From positions 1-39,653 of the forward strand of contig JAHINX010000026.1 of the NCBI GenBank assembly GCA_018895765.1: 39,653 bases of DNA. The letters run 5' to 3'. The notes beneath the pieces are model-generated. The model was not told the origin of the DNA. It did not search any database and worked only from the letters and a program-made list of their open reading frames with translations. The stretch comes from Patescibacteria group bacterium (GTDB lineage Bacteria > Patescibacteriota > Patescibacteriia > GCA-002772895). Below are positions 23,857-33,700 of the stretch, one piece after another (the first letter of the stretch is position 1; each line of letters begins with the position of its first letter). Position numbers and translations under genes: made by a program.

Positions 23857-23920
23857 TTGTAGGTTTTCAGGAGATTCCTAAAAAGCTAAAAAGCTAATTC
23901 CTAAAAAGCTAATCAAAAGG
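23857..23920 (+). repeat. Stuttered-word element (cctaaaaagctaa) before prfB
   Basis: Words gttgtaggttttcagg, then cctaaaaagctaaaaagcta and cctaaaaagctaa. The agctaa/cctaaaaa words recur at 27616-27718. It ends 3 bases before the prfB ATG. Confidence 0.75.
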
Positions 23921-23923
23921 TCT

Positions 23924-25019
23924 ATGGAGATAACAAAGCAACTAAAAGAATTAAAAAACAAAGTTGCCTCCACATGGAGGTTACTTTGACGTTCCAAAAT
24001 TAAAAACAGAAATAAAGGCCTTGGAATATGAAATGGAAGGTAAGGATTTTTGGGATGATCAAGAACACGCAAAAAAGATTAGTCAGCGCGCAAGCCAGTT
24101 ACGAGAAGAAACAGAAAAATGGGACGAGATGGAAGAAGATGTCAGCGTTGCTCTGGATTTAGCAGAAGAAGCAGAAGCTGCAGGCGATAATTCTTTGGAA
24201 GATGATTTGAAAAAAAATTATGAAAAATTGAATAAAAAATTCAACAAGTTTGAATTTTTTTTATTATTTTCCGGAAAATACGACCGGCGCGATGTTATTA
24301 TGGCGATACATGCCGGAACTGGTGGAACAGAAGCGCAGGATTGGGCGGAGATGCTTCTCCGGATGTATTTGCGCTTTGCCGAAAAGATGGATTTTAAGGT
24401 TAAAATAATTTCCGAAAGCAGGGGAGGCGAAACCGGAATAAAAAGCGTTACTCTCCACATCAGCGGAAACTATGCTTACGGATATTTGCGAAGTGAAAAT
24501 GGCGTCCACCGTCTGGTGCGTATTTCTCCTTTTGATGCGGAAAAAATGCGCCATACTTCTTTTGCTTTGGTTGAAGTTATTCCCGATATGGGAGAAGTTG
24601 AAGAAATAAAAATAGACCCAAAGGATTTGCGGATTGATACATTCTTATCCGGCGGGCATGGTGGGCAAAGCGTTCAGACAACTTATTCAGCAGTTAGGAT
24701 TACTCATCTGCCGACAAAGATTGTTGTAACCTGCCAAAATGAACGGAGCCAAACGCAGAATAAAGAAACGGCAATGAAAATTTTGAAGAGCCGGTTGCAC
24801 GTTCTGGAAGAAGCGCGCCACGAAGAGGAAAAACAAAAATTGCGCGGTGACTACACCAGCGCGGAGTGGGGGAATCAAATTCGCAGTTATGTTTTACATC
24901 CATATAAAATGGTAAAAGATCATAGAACAAAATATGAAACAAGCGATGCCGAAGGCGTATTAGACGGAGAACTTATCCCTTTTATGGAAAATTATTTACG
25001 ATGGAAAAAGAGTAAATAA
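23924..25019 (+). CDS. prfB: Peptide chain release factor 2, with programmed +1 frameshift
   Basis: Release factor for UGA and UAA stops. The zero frame starts at ATG 23924 (MEITKQLKELKNKVAS) and meets TGA at codon 22 (23987-23989). A +1 shift at CTT-T-GAC continues as DVPKLKTEIKALEYE to 25019, giving 364 residues. Motifs are RISPFDAEKMRHTSFA (SPF stop-reading region) and SGGHGGQSVQTTYSAVRITH (the GGQ peptidyl-hydrolysis motif). The shift is autoregulatory: low RF2 leaves UGA unread and favours shifting. Presence of RF2 shows UGA is a stop codon here. Confidence 0.96.
23975..23990 (+). promoter_or_regulatory. RF2 programmed frameshift site
   Basis: TGGAGG (internal SD, 23975-23980), a 3-base spacer TTA, then CTT-TGA-C (23984-23990). 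Order and spacing match the known bacterial prfB site (AGGGGG-TAT-CTT-TGA-C). Confidence 0.95.
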
Positions 25020-25023
25020 TTTT

Positions 25024-25145
25024 TGAGGATATCACGAATGGCGAGTACACCCACGAATGACACTAATCACGAATAACCGCAATGTTATTAGTGATTCGTG
25101 CAATTAGTGGCGCGAGCGTAAGCGAGTGCATTAGTGAAATCCTCA
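25024..25145 (+). repeat. Large stuttered quasi-palindrome (cacgaatgacactaat) before tsaC
   Basis: TGAGGATATCAC (25024-25035) is mirrored by GTGAAATCCTCA (25134-25145). Inside, CACTAATCACGAATAAC is mirrored by GTTATTAGTGATTCGTG around a CGCAAT loop. The 122-bp element would fold into one long hairpin and fills the prfB-tsaC spacer. Confidence 0.85.
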
Positions 25146-25157
25146 ACGACTATTAAT

Positions 25158-25778
25158 ATGAGAGTATTATCGATCAATAAAAAAAACATTGCCGAAGCAG
25201 TGAAAATTCTTAAAGATGGTGGCACTGTCGTTTATCCCACAGAAACTTCTTACGGGCTTGGTTGTGATTGGGAAAATTCGCGCGCAATCGCAAAAATCGC
25301 TAAGATAAAACAAAGACCAAAAGAAAAAAAATTTGCTGTGATTTGCGCGAACAAGGCAATGACGGCGCGATTTTTTAAATTTGGGAAATTAGAAAAGCAA
25401 TTAGCTACAGAGTATTGGCCGGGACCGCTTGGGATAGTTTTGTCATGCCTGACAAAGGGGAGGATTGCAATGCCCCGAAAACCTTGCAATCCTCCCCTTT
25501 GTCAGGTTGAAGTTGCAGTCCGCGTATCTTCCAATGACATTGCGCGTGCGCTTTCGCGTGGCCTGAAGAAACCAATCATTTCTACTTCAGCAAACATTTC
25601 CGGCAAAGGTGATCCGTATGATATAAAAACCATTATAAAAAGTTTTGAAAATCAAAAGTATCAGCCGGATTTAATTTTGGATGCCGGCCGACTCCCGCTT
25701 CGCAAATCATCTACGATAATAAAAATAACAAAGAATGGGAAGATTGAAATATTAAGAGAAGGGGAGATAAGGATATAA
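25158..25778 (+). CDS. tsaC: Threonylcarbamoyl-AMP synthase (TsaC/Sua5/YrdC family)
   Basis: A 206-residue enzyme that makes threonylcarbamoyl-AMP from Thr, bicarbonate and ATP for the tRNA t6A37 modification. ATG 25158 is chosen; the GTG upstream lies in the repeat element. The YrdC blocks are GGTVVYPTETSYGLGCD (residues 20-36), KQRPKEKKFAVIC, YWPGPLGIVL, VEVAVRVSSND and IISTSANISGKGDP. Between PGPLGIVL and VAVRV, where homologues have a short loop, residues 97-117 are encoded by a perfect 23-bp inverted repeat. The frame survives, so the insertion is probably tolerated in a surface loop. Confidence 0.93.
   Translation: MRVLSINKKNIAEAVKILKDGGTVVYPTETSYGLGCDWENSRAIAKIAKIKQRPKEKKFAVICANKAMTARFFKFGKLEKQLATEYWPGPLGIVLSCLTKGRIAMPRKPCNPPLCQVEVAVRVSSNDIARALSRGLKKPIISTSANISGKGDPYDIKTIIKSFENQKYQPDLILDAGRLPLRKSSTIIKITKNGKIEILREGEIRI
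25448..25506 (+). repeat. Perfect 23-bp inverted repeat inside tsaC
   Basis: The arm 25448-25470 (starts CCTGACAAAGGGGAGG) is exactly mirrored at 25484-25506 around a 13-base loop. It is wholly inside the tsaC frame and adds residues such as SCLTKGRIAMPRKPCNPPLC. Confidence 0.95.
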
Positions 25779-25779
25779 A

Positions 25780-25925
25780 AATTGTTATATTGATATATTA
25801 TTATATTGTTGCCCCCCTCCTAACCTCCCCCCGAGTACAGGGGGAGGAAAAAGAGGTAAAAGAAAAAAGCCCCGGCGCCCACAACGCCTGAGCATAGCGA
25901 TGGCAGGCAGGCTTTATACATAATA
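25780..25925 (+). repeat. Composite repeat before rsmA
   Basis: It holds three parts. First, tatattgatatattattatattg words. Second, a palindrome CCTCCCCC (25824-25831) / GGGGGAGG (25840-25847), preceded by cccctcctaa. Third, a GC-rich block gcctgagcatagcgatggca followed by ggcaggc, with complementary ends. No gene is seen. The second part resembles the block inside rsmA at 26329-26367. Confidence 0.7.
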
Positions 25926-25960
25926 CAGAGATTTGCTTTGAATAATAAAAATATAAATTT

Positions 25961-26782
25961 ATGAAGGATATTCTTAGACAGTATGATATTAAACCTTCCA
26001 AGTTCCGCGGGCAGAATTTTTTAGTTAATAAAGGGATAGTGGAAAAAATTATAAATTCTGCTGAATTATCTAAAAAAGATACGGTTTTAGAAATTGGCCC
26101 GGGACTTGGCGTTTTAACTGAAGAATTAATAAAAAAATCCGGTAAAGTCATTGCGGTTGAAAAAGACAAAAAACTTTTTGAATTATTAAAAGAGAAATTT
26201 AAAGATGAAAAAAACTTGGAATTAATAAATGCCGATATTTTGACCTACAACCTACAACCTACAAGCTACAAGCTAATTGCTAATATTCCTTATAATATTA
26301 CTGGTAGAATATTCCGCAAATTTCTAATCCCTCCTACCCCACCCTCAGAAAGAGGGGGAAGGGGAAGTGAGAGCCGTCCTCAATTGCTTATTATAATGGT
26401 GCAAAAGGAAGTGGGAGAAAAATTGCTTGGCAAGAGCAGGGGAATGCTGACAATCCTAGCGGAGTTATATGGCAAAGCGGAAAAAGTTTGTAATGTTTCT
26501 GCCGGCTCATTTTATCCAGCGCCGAAGATAGATAGTATGGTAATAAAACTAACTATAGGGCTCCCGAAACCCTATAGTGAGGAAGTATTGAAAATTGCAA
26601 AAATCGGTTTTTCACAAAGAAGAAAGAAACTTATCTCAAACCTATCCACAGGACTAAAGTTAGACAAGAAAAAACTGAGAGAAGTATTTTTGGAGGTAGG
26701 CATCAAAGAGAATGCCAGAGCAGAAGAATTATCAAAGGATGATTGGCTTAAATTAGCCGAAAAGTTTTTAAAATACACTTAA
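25961..26782 (+). CDS. rsmA: 16S rRNA dimethyladenosine transferase RsmA/KsgA
   Basis: A 273-residue enzyme that dimethylates two adjacent adenines near the 3' end of 16S rRNA using SAM. Motifs are FRGQNFLVNKGIVEKI, TVLEIGPGLGVLTEELIKKSGKVIAVEKD (SAM motif I), LINADIL, ANIPYNITG (motif IV, residues 107-115), IIMVQKEVGEKLL, FYPAPKIDSMVI and GFSQRRKKLISNL. Three segments look inserted. Residues 95-108 are encoded by cctacaac/agctaat words. Residues 123-136 (PPTPPSERGGRG) are encoded by a CCCTCCTAC/GGGGAAG palindrome. Residues 198-206 (TIGLPKPYS) are encoded by the 27-nt hairpin. All lie between conserved motifs and keep the frame. Confidence 0.93.
   Translation: MKDILRQYDIKPSKFRGQNFLVNKGIVEKIINSAELSKKDTVLEIGPGLGVLTEELIKKSGKVIAVEKDKKLFELLKEKFKDEKNLELINADILTYNLQPTSYKLIANIPYNITGRIFRKFLIPPTPPSERGGRGSESRPQLLIIMVQKEVGEKLLGKSRGMLTILAELYGKAEKVCNVSAGSFYPAPKIDSMVIKLTIGLPKPYSEEVLKIAKIGFSQRRKKLISNLSTGLKLDKKKLREVFLEVGIKENARAEELSKDDWLKLAEKFLKYT
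26244..26284 (+). repeat. Stuttered-word run inside rsmA
   Basis: Three cctacaa words, then agctaca/agctaattgctaat words, within the rsmA frame just before motif IV. The same words build the intergenic elements at 11843-11940 and 27616-27718. Confidence 0.7.
26329..26367 (+). repeat. CCCTCCTAC/GGGGAAG palindrome inside rsmA
   Basis: CCCTCCTACCCCACCCTC at the left is imperfectly mirrored by GAGGGGGAAGGGGAAG around AGAAA. It is similar to 25811-25847 upstream of the same gene. It encodes a low-complexity Pro/Gly/Arg segment. Confidence 0.7.
26552..26578 (+). repeat. 27-nt hairpin element inside rsmA
   Basis: ACTATAGGG and CCCTATAGT form a perfect 9-bp stem around CTCCCGAAA. It is the second copy of the element at 20679-20705, in the same frame. 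Confidence 0.9.
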
Positions 26783-26806
26783 AATTTATTTTTAGAAAAT
26801 ATTTTT

Positions 26807-26836
26807 TCAACTCCAGAAAGCGAGTTGATTTTTTTA
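26807..26836 (+). terminator. Rho-independent terminator after rsmA
   Basis: TCAACTC (26807-26813) pairs with GAGTTGA (26822-26828), followed by a run of eight or more T. Confidence 0.85.
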
Positions 26837-26870
26837 TTTTATTTAGGTTCATGATTTGTTTGAAAAATGA

Positions 26871-26876
26871 TATAAT
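26871..26876 (+). promoter_or_regulatory. Possible -10 element (GATATAAT)
   Basis: TATAAT at 26871-26876 lies 15 bases before the hairpin-closed segment at 26892-26969. The base region 17 upstream (TTCATG) is a poor -35. Confidence 0.4.
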
Positions 26877-26891
26877 ATATATATAAATAAT

Positions 26892-26969
26892 AAAGGGTAT
26901 TAACCTCAGAGCAAGCCTTGGATATTATTGATGCAGTTCGTCAGTCGACGGATGGAGTGCTTACCCTTT
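26892..26969 (+). other. Unassigned segment: structured RNA candidate or coding remnant
   Basis: AAAGGGTA (26892-26899) pairs with TACCCTTT (26962-26969), and TTCGTC pairs with GACGGA inside, so a folded leader RNA is possible; it fits no riboswitch class I know. Alternatively, the frame from 26894 to the TAA at 26999 is open for 35 codons and reads protein-like (SEQALDIIDAVRQSTDGVL...), but it lacks a start codon. I cannot decide between the two. Confidence 0.4.
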
Positions 26970-26970
26970 G

Positions 26971-27033
26971 TTGGCTTCTCGGCTCGGAAATGAAAAAGTA
27001 AACTTTTTTATTTCACTCGCCCTACGTCGCCAA
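26971..27033 (+). repeat. 63-bp palindromic element with terminator-like core
   Basis: TTGGC (26971-26975) is mirrored by GCCAA (27029-27033). The core GAAATGAAAAAGT pairs with ACTTTTTTATTTC almost without mismatch around two bases. It could terminate the short transcript from 26871, or act as the leader hairpin of the gene at 27052. Confidence 0.65.
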
Positions 27034-27051
27034 TAAGGTAGAAATATAAGT

Positions 27052-27615
27052 ATGCCCAAAAAAGAGAGGACAGGCATAATAGTGCTGGCGTGCGCCGGTG
27101 TTTTGGCATTGATTTTTGGCGCATGGAATTTGGGACATGATATAAAAAAACCATTTTTATTAAAACCGGGACAGGCGATAACAACCGCTACGTCCGATAA
27201 TTTATTTTTTGAACTTCAGGGAAAAGACACTGACAAAGACGGTCTGTCCGATTATGACGAACTTTATATTTATGAAACGAGCCCTTATCTGGAGGATTCG
27301 GATTCCGACGGAAAGCTTGACAGCGAAGAAGTTTCAGGCGGGAGCGACCCTAACTGTCCGGAAGGAAAAGAATGTGGAGTTCAGGTTAAAACAGCAAGCG
27401 AGCCGGTAGGTTTTGATGTGCCGACTGCCGCAGATATAAGCCAAAATTCCGCCGATCAGTCTGATACTGCCGGTATTGACATAAATAATCTTACTGTTGA
27501 TGCCATAAAGCAGATTTTGGAGGCTTCGGGAATCGGAAAAGACGTTTTGGATCAAATTGACGATGCTACTTTAATGGATATTTATTATAAAACGTTGGAG
27601 GAAACACAAAATTAG
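27052..27615 (+). CDS. Membrane-anchored protein with Ca-binding (thrombospondin type 3-like) repeats
   Basis: A 187-residue protein. An N-terminal helix (GIIVLACAGVLALIFGAWNLG, residues 9-29) anchors it, leaving the rest outside. DTDKDGLSDYDELYIYETSPYLEDSDSDGKLDSEEVSGGSDP (about residues 59-100) contains two acidic DxDxDG loops of the thrombospondin type 3/dockerin kind, expected to bind calcium. The C-terminal part ends with a helical segment (INNLTVDAIKQILEASGIGKDVLDQIDDATLMDIYYKTLEE). It precedes the giant surface protein and may act with it. The stop codon is part of the next repeat element. Confidence 0.8.
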   Translation: MPKKERTGIIVLACAGVLALIFGAWNLGHDIKKPFLLKPGQAITTATSDNLFFELQGKDTDKDGLSDYDELYIYETSPYLEDSDSDGKLDSEEVSGGSDPNCPEGKECGVQVKTASEPVGFDVPTAADISQNSADQSDTAGIDINNLTVDAIKQILEASGIGKDVLDQIDDATLMDIYYKTLEETQN

Positions 27616-27718
27616 CTACTTAGGAAGTAGCTGGTTAGCTTCTTAGGGTCTGGGCCGCAAAGCGGCACAATAATATAAATCCTAAAAAGCTAAGTAGCTA
27701 AGTAGCTAAAAAGCTAAT
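27613..27718 (+). repeat. Stuttered-word quasi-palindrome (agctaag) before the giant gene
   Basis: TTAGCTACTTAGGAAGTAGC and TTAGCTTCTTAGG at the left are mirrored by CCTAAAAAGCTAAGTAGCTA and AGCTAAAAAGCTAA at the right, around a small gggccgcaaagcggc hairpin. It runs from the upstream stop codon to the base before the next ATG. Confidence 0.85.
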
Positions 27719-27719
27719 C

Positions 27720-30700
27720 ATGTCCTATTTTAAACGCACAATTTTAACTTTATTTCTATTCTGTTTTGCCAGCGTTAGTTTTTTTGCTGTTTCCGCAAAG
27801 CCGGCAAAGGCGCAGCTGATAGTTGCTAATCCAACTCAAGATTCTATGAGCATTCTTGATAGGGTTACAAGGCAGATAGGCGTTACTTTAATGCAGACAG
27901 GAACGCTTGCGCTTGTAAATGCGATGAATTATTTTACTCAAAAGTTGGCTTATGATGCGGCTGTCTGGGTTGCTGCCGGCGGAGGCGGACAAAAGCCGCT
28001 TTTTGACGGAAAGTCAGTGGGAGATTATTTCAAGGATACTGCCCTTAATGCGGCCGGCGATTTTATTGGCACCTTGTCAGAAGGTACTTTGGGAAAACTG
28101 GGATTTAATCTTTGCGCGCCGACAATGCCGACTCTTTTTGTAAAAATCAAACTCGGGTTGGCGGCAAATATACCGGGCGGCATGCCAGCGCCAAAATGCG
28201 AATGGAACCAGATTTATAGTAATTGGGATACATTTGTTTCTACCGCCAGTACCGGCGAGTTGCTAAAAAATGTCGGTTTTATGTTTGAAGGCGGACAATC
28301 CGAGCTGGGCGTTGCTTTTGAGCTAAATAGCTTGGCGATTGTCAAACAGGAGACGGCTAGCCAGAACGCAATTATTGAGCGTTTGAGCAACAAGGGCTGG
28401 AAAGACGTGACGGACATTGTAACCGGAAAAATCAAAACTCCGGCTGATGTGGTAAAGGGCACTTTTGACACCTACAACAAGGACAAGCCCTTGCAAAATC
28501 AAAATTTGAGCGACCAGGTTTATGTAGATGCCTTGCAAAAAGGCGCTTATCAAATCTTGCCGGCCGCTCTTTCCACCTTTACCAATACTTTGCTTTCAAC
28601 TCTTTTAAATAAGGTTATGGTTGGGCTTTTCCCCGGGGATTTATTTGCCGATGATAATGGAAATCTTTTGACAGACGCAAATCAATCAGCCACTCCGGCA
28701 AGTCCGGCAGTCGGCAGGCGCAAGGCGCAAGAAATTTATAGCGACCTTATCAAGCCAAAGATTACTGTTTCTTCAAATTATGACCCTTTGATAGAATTTA
28801 CCGCATGTCCGGGCGATGTGGAGAAGAGTATAAATAACTGCGTGTTGGATGATGGTTTTGCCTCGGCTGTGCGATTGGCAAGCCAGGGCGGGCCGATTAC
28901 AATTTTAGAAGCAATTAAACAAGGTTATCTTGACGGTTCAAAACCTCTTATTTCATCAAATGATTCTAGAAATCAAAAAACAGACTGTTACTCAACAGGG
29001 TATTGTTATAGTAATTTAGTAAAACTCCGCAAAGCCAGAATTGTGCCGGTCGGCTTTGAATTGGCGGCAGAAGCAGGAGCCGACCAGTCCAACCCGCCAA
29101 CATTAAGTGATGTTATTGCCGGTTTTAATAACTGCACCTCCGATGGAGAACGCGATAGAGCGCATCCATACTGCCATCTTCTTGATCCGAATTGGGTGCT
29201 CCGCCTTCCGAAGACGCAATGCCAAGCCCAGGTCTACGGTCAAACCCTTCTCTCTACCGCCGGTCCTATGCGCGCGGAAGAATGCGCCGACCCAATATCC
29301 TGTATTGCCGAAGACGGAAACGGCAACTGCATCGGTGGATGGGGATATTGCACAAAAGAAAAAAATATTTGGCGCATTTCTGCGGACGTTTGTGACGAGC
29401 AGTTCAACTCCTGCTTGACTTATAAGCCAAGAACAAGCGAGCAAAAATCAGACAGCTATCTAAAAAATACCCTAGATTTTGCAATGTGCACGGCATTTAA
29501 CGCCGGTTGCAGACCTTATTCTGTAAATCAGATATACGGAAACTGGGATTTGTCGCCAGACAATGCAATTTATTTTAATAAAAATTTGGAAAAATGCGAC
29601 GTAAAATCAGCCGGATGCACAGAGGTTTACGATAAAACAAATGGGTTAGCTTATAATTTGATAAGCGGTTCATCTTTTGAGGGAGAAGATTTTAAACAAT
29701 ACTGGAATATTTTAACAGGTGCTTCCGCGTTATTGGTAAGCGACGCGTTTAATAATAGCTCCGTAGCGGTTTTGGTGTCAGACAGTTCACAGGGAATAAA
29801 AGGCATTTCTCCAAATCAACCAATCCGACTGGAAAATAATACCGCCTATGCTATTTCGGTTTATGCTAAGCAGTCTAAAGCGGGCGGAACTTCCGAAGCC
29901 GCAATTGGATTTTCTTTATTTACCGACAGCGCCGCAACAAAAATTTTTGATGCTTCAAATATTATTATAACTTGCAATGGTAATATTCCTGCTGAGCAGG
30001 CTTTTGTAGAAGGTACCGCTCAGATTTTTCAATCATCAATATCCGGCGATTCTTTCAGTAGAATCTCATGCGCGTTCCTGACGCCGGCAATGCCTCTTTA
30101 CGCAAAAATATATTTGGGCACAGTTAAAAAAGGAGAAATCCTATTTGACGCGATCCAGCTTGAAGAAGGCGCCAGCGCCACCGCGTATCTTTTCTCTGGT
30201 TATGGAAGCGTGATTGCAAAAAATATAAAAATAGCTCCAGAATACCTAAATTGTGACGTTGATTCTGGAGACCCGGCATGCGCCGGTTATGCCGGAGTCT
30301 GCAAAGAAGAAGAGCTGGGATGCGAATTATATACTCCAAAAACAGGCGAGCCCGCGGTTCCGGGAGTAGCCAGTATAAATGACGTCTGTCCGGCAACTTG
30401 CGTCGGATATGAAACTTATAGGCAGGAGAAGGCTTCTTTTGAAGAAGAAAAATTTCCACTTTATTTTATACCAACAACGGCGGCCGTCTGTAATGCCAAT
30501 GATACGGGATGCGATGAATTTACTGACATAGAAACAGAGTCACTCGAATACTTCAGCTTTATAAGAATGTGCAAAAAGCCGGGAGAAGCGGATAATACGG
30601 TTTTTTATACTTGGGAGGGTTCGGATACCGCCGGCTATCAGCTTCGCTCGCACCGCTTGGTTACAGGCGGAGCATTGCCCGGAGAAGTTGGCCCTGTACC

Positions 30701-33700
30701 TGCGTATATAGAAGGAACAGATTCGGCGCTCTGCGGTAAGGCAATTTTTGAAACGGAAATAACCGATCCGGGTTATAATCCCGATTGCCGGGAATTTTAT
30801 AATCAAAATGGGCAGATTTCTTATAGATTGCTCTCTAAAACAATTATCGCAACTGACGACTGTAAAAATTATCGTAAGACGGAAAGTATCGAGCCTGATT
30901 GCGTTTTATCCGGAGGAATTTGGCAGGGCCAAGCAGGATTTTGTTTATATAAAGGATATAAGGCGGAAAGTGTAAGCTGTGGCGCCGCCGCAGCTGGATG
31001 CCGGGCGTATAGTGGATCCGCCGCTTCAAATATGCGTCTAGTTTTGCAGGATGATTTTGAAGGAGGAAGCGCCAGCGGATTTGTGCCGGGCACTCTAAGC
31101 CCCGAGGCGCTTAATGCCGGAGGCCACTCATTAAAAGTTTTACCTGTAATCGGCCAGGCACAAACAGAAAAAAATGTTTCTTCTTTGCTTGGCGCAAACG
31201 GCATCTACACGCTAAGCTTTTGGGCAAAAGCTCCGGGTGGCGGAAATATGGAAATAGGGATTATGAACGCTTCCGAAGACTTTTTCAGTATAAGCGCTCT
31301 TAAGTCTGAATGGCAATATTATGAAGTCGGTCCGATAAGGGCAGGCGCACAGATTCCCGCCACATCCGCTTTGCATTTCGCCCTTACTGGCGGAAATGGG
31401 TTTTATATTGACAATATCGTTTTACAGGAAGCAAGCCAAAAAACTTATCTGGTAAAAAATTCTTGGAATACTCCAGCTGAATGTGATGCCACTATAAATG
31501 GTTTGGGCCTGCCTCAGGCAATGCTTGGCTGTAAAGAGTACTCCGACAAGAGCAATAATTCAGTTTATCTGAAATCATTCAGCTCATTATGCCGTGAAAA
31601 AGCGGTTGGATGTAAATCTTTTATTGATACCTATAATAGTGGAAGCGACAAAAATGAAATATATAATGCGATTTGTTCCCGTGATGATTTTGACGGAGGC
31701 GACTGTCAATATAACGGAGTAAATGTCTGTCAAGTTTCTAAAGGACATGCTACTTGCCGGTTTAAGATAATGGATGGCTTGGTGCCAACGCTGGTAATCC
31801 AACAGAAAAATTTTAATAAGTTTAATGATGTAGAGGTATATTTAATAAACCAGGCAGTATCCGCGGGCGTTCCATATATTGCCGCCCGCGATGAATCAAC
31901 GGTGGAAGTAAATGCAGATAAGACGATTTATATAATTGATGACAGTTCTAAATATTGCAATCAAAAGGATTTGGGATGTGCGGAAATGGGTATGCCAGGT
32001 TTATATGGGGCAAGTCTGCAATATGGAGCAAATCCACAGACTGTTTATATTGCTGAAACTGCATCAGGTGCTACAATTGGCGGACAACTTTTGGATTCTG
32101 CCACATATAACCCAGCGCAACAATACGTGTTATTGACGCCACTTGGAGCAGGTACAGTCGGCAAATGGGAGTTTGTATTAAATCCTTCAAAAAATATAGT
32201 CGGAGAATTTGAATTTTGGACAGGTTTGGGTAGTGGAGCAGACGCCGTCTACTTTTATTTTTTCAATACTACTCCTGCTACAGGAGAAGAGGCATCTGCC
32301 GGCGGATATATTGTGGCTTACGATGAATATAATAATAATACAGTACAGCTGTCCTATAATGGTGAACTTTTGGAGCAATATTTTGCAAACGACATTGATA
32401 ATAGTATATGGAGAAGCGCAAAAGTTGTTTTAGATAGCAATAATAAAAATATTAAAGTTTATTTGGACGGAGCTTTGATTATAAACTATACAGACATAGC
32501 CCGTAGCCTTGCTGGAACTCATTTTGGTTTGGGAGCACGAACCGGAGGGTTGAATAATGAACATAGGGTTCGCAATTTTTCAGTGTACGAATATACGAGT
32601 CAGGTTACTGATGCGGTTGCTGCGACTTCGCAAACTGTTTATTATAAAAATTTGCCTGATACTTACGACTCTGTCCTTTGCACAGCAGAAGCCGAAGGAT
32701 GCGAATCGTGGACAAGCGACAAGGGCGTTGATTATTTCAAGGTTCCAGCTTCACTTTGCGAATATAAAGGGCAGGGCGCAGTTAGTTCTGCTGGCTGGTA
32801 TAAGAGGGGAACCAGCGAGCCATGTTATTCCGGGTTTATAACAAATAATACTTATGGAATCTGGAGAAATGCGGACAAGGATTATATTGGTTCAGTCGGC
32901 CTTTGCCCCTCAAGCCAGAACGGATGCACAGAGATTATTGACCCGCTTGATACCTCGTCTGCCAATCCAAACGGACAGCCGTATTATTTGATTGATAATG
33001 AAAAATTACAGGATTTGGAAAACGACCCTGATTGCAGCGGAAATGTTTCTTTGGAAGAGGGGTGCGTGTTGTTTAATAAAACCAGTGACACCACATTAAA
33101 GTGGTTTACTCAAGTGAGTTATGATAAGGCAGCTCAAGCGAAAAAGCTGGTTCCGCCGGTTGCAGAATATGCATTTTGCGGTATAAATCCAATATTTGGT
33201 TGGGGACATGATCCATTTAAGATTTGTAGCGTTGATACAAATTGTCCGGGAGCGGGTACTACTGCGACAGTGCCGATATTTGGAATTCCAGTAACTATTA
33301 CATACACAGGAAGCTGTTTCCACTTTCCGCCAAATGCCAACACTATTTTAAAAGTTACTCGTGACAGAGAATGCGGAGAGTGGCTGGCATGCAAGACAAC
33401 AATCAAAGCGACAGACCCGATTACCAACAAAGAAAAACCGGTTTGTGTTGAACTCGGGCTTTGCAATAAATATAGCGCTTCTTCTGGAAACGCCTCTTGT
33501 GCTAATTTTTTAACAACTAACGATGATAGCGGATGGATTTTGGATGCTGATTATTATACCAGGCGGGATACTGGCTGGTATGCTATGGACTATTCAGGAT
33601 ATTCGGTTGGTAATCAATTTCCAGTTACAGATATTAAAACGCAGGACATAGGCACAACAGAAAAAGAATTTATATTATATGCTAATAAGAAAAAAACAAT

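Noticed and set aside
29103..29444. Opposing frames inside the giant gene
   Set aside because: Shadows of the 2868-residue coding sequence; no start signals or family features.
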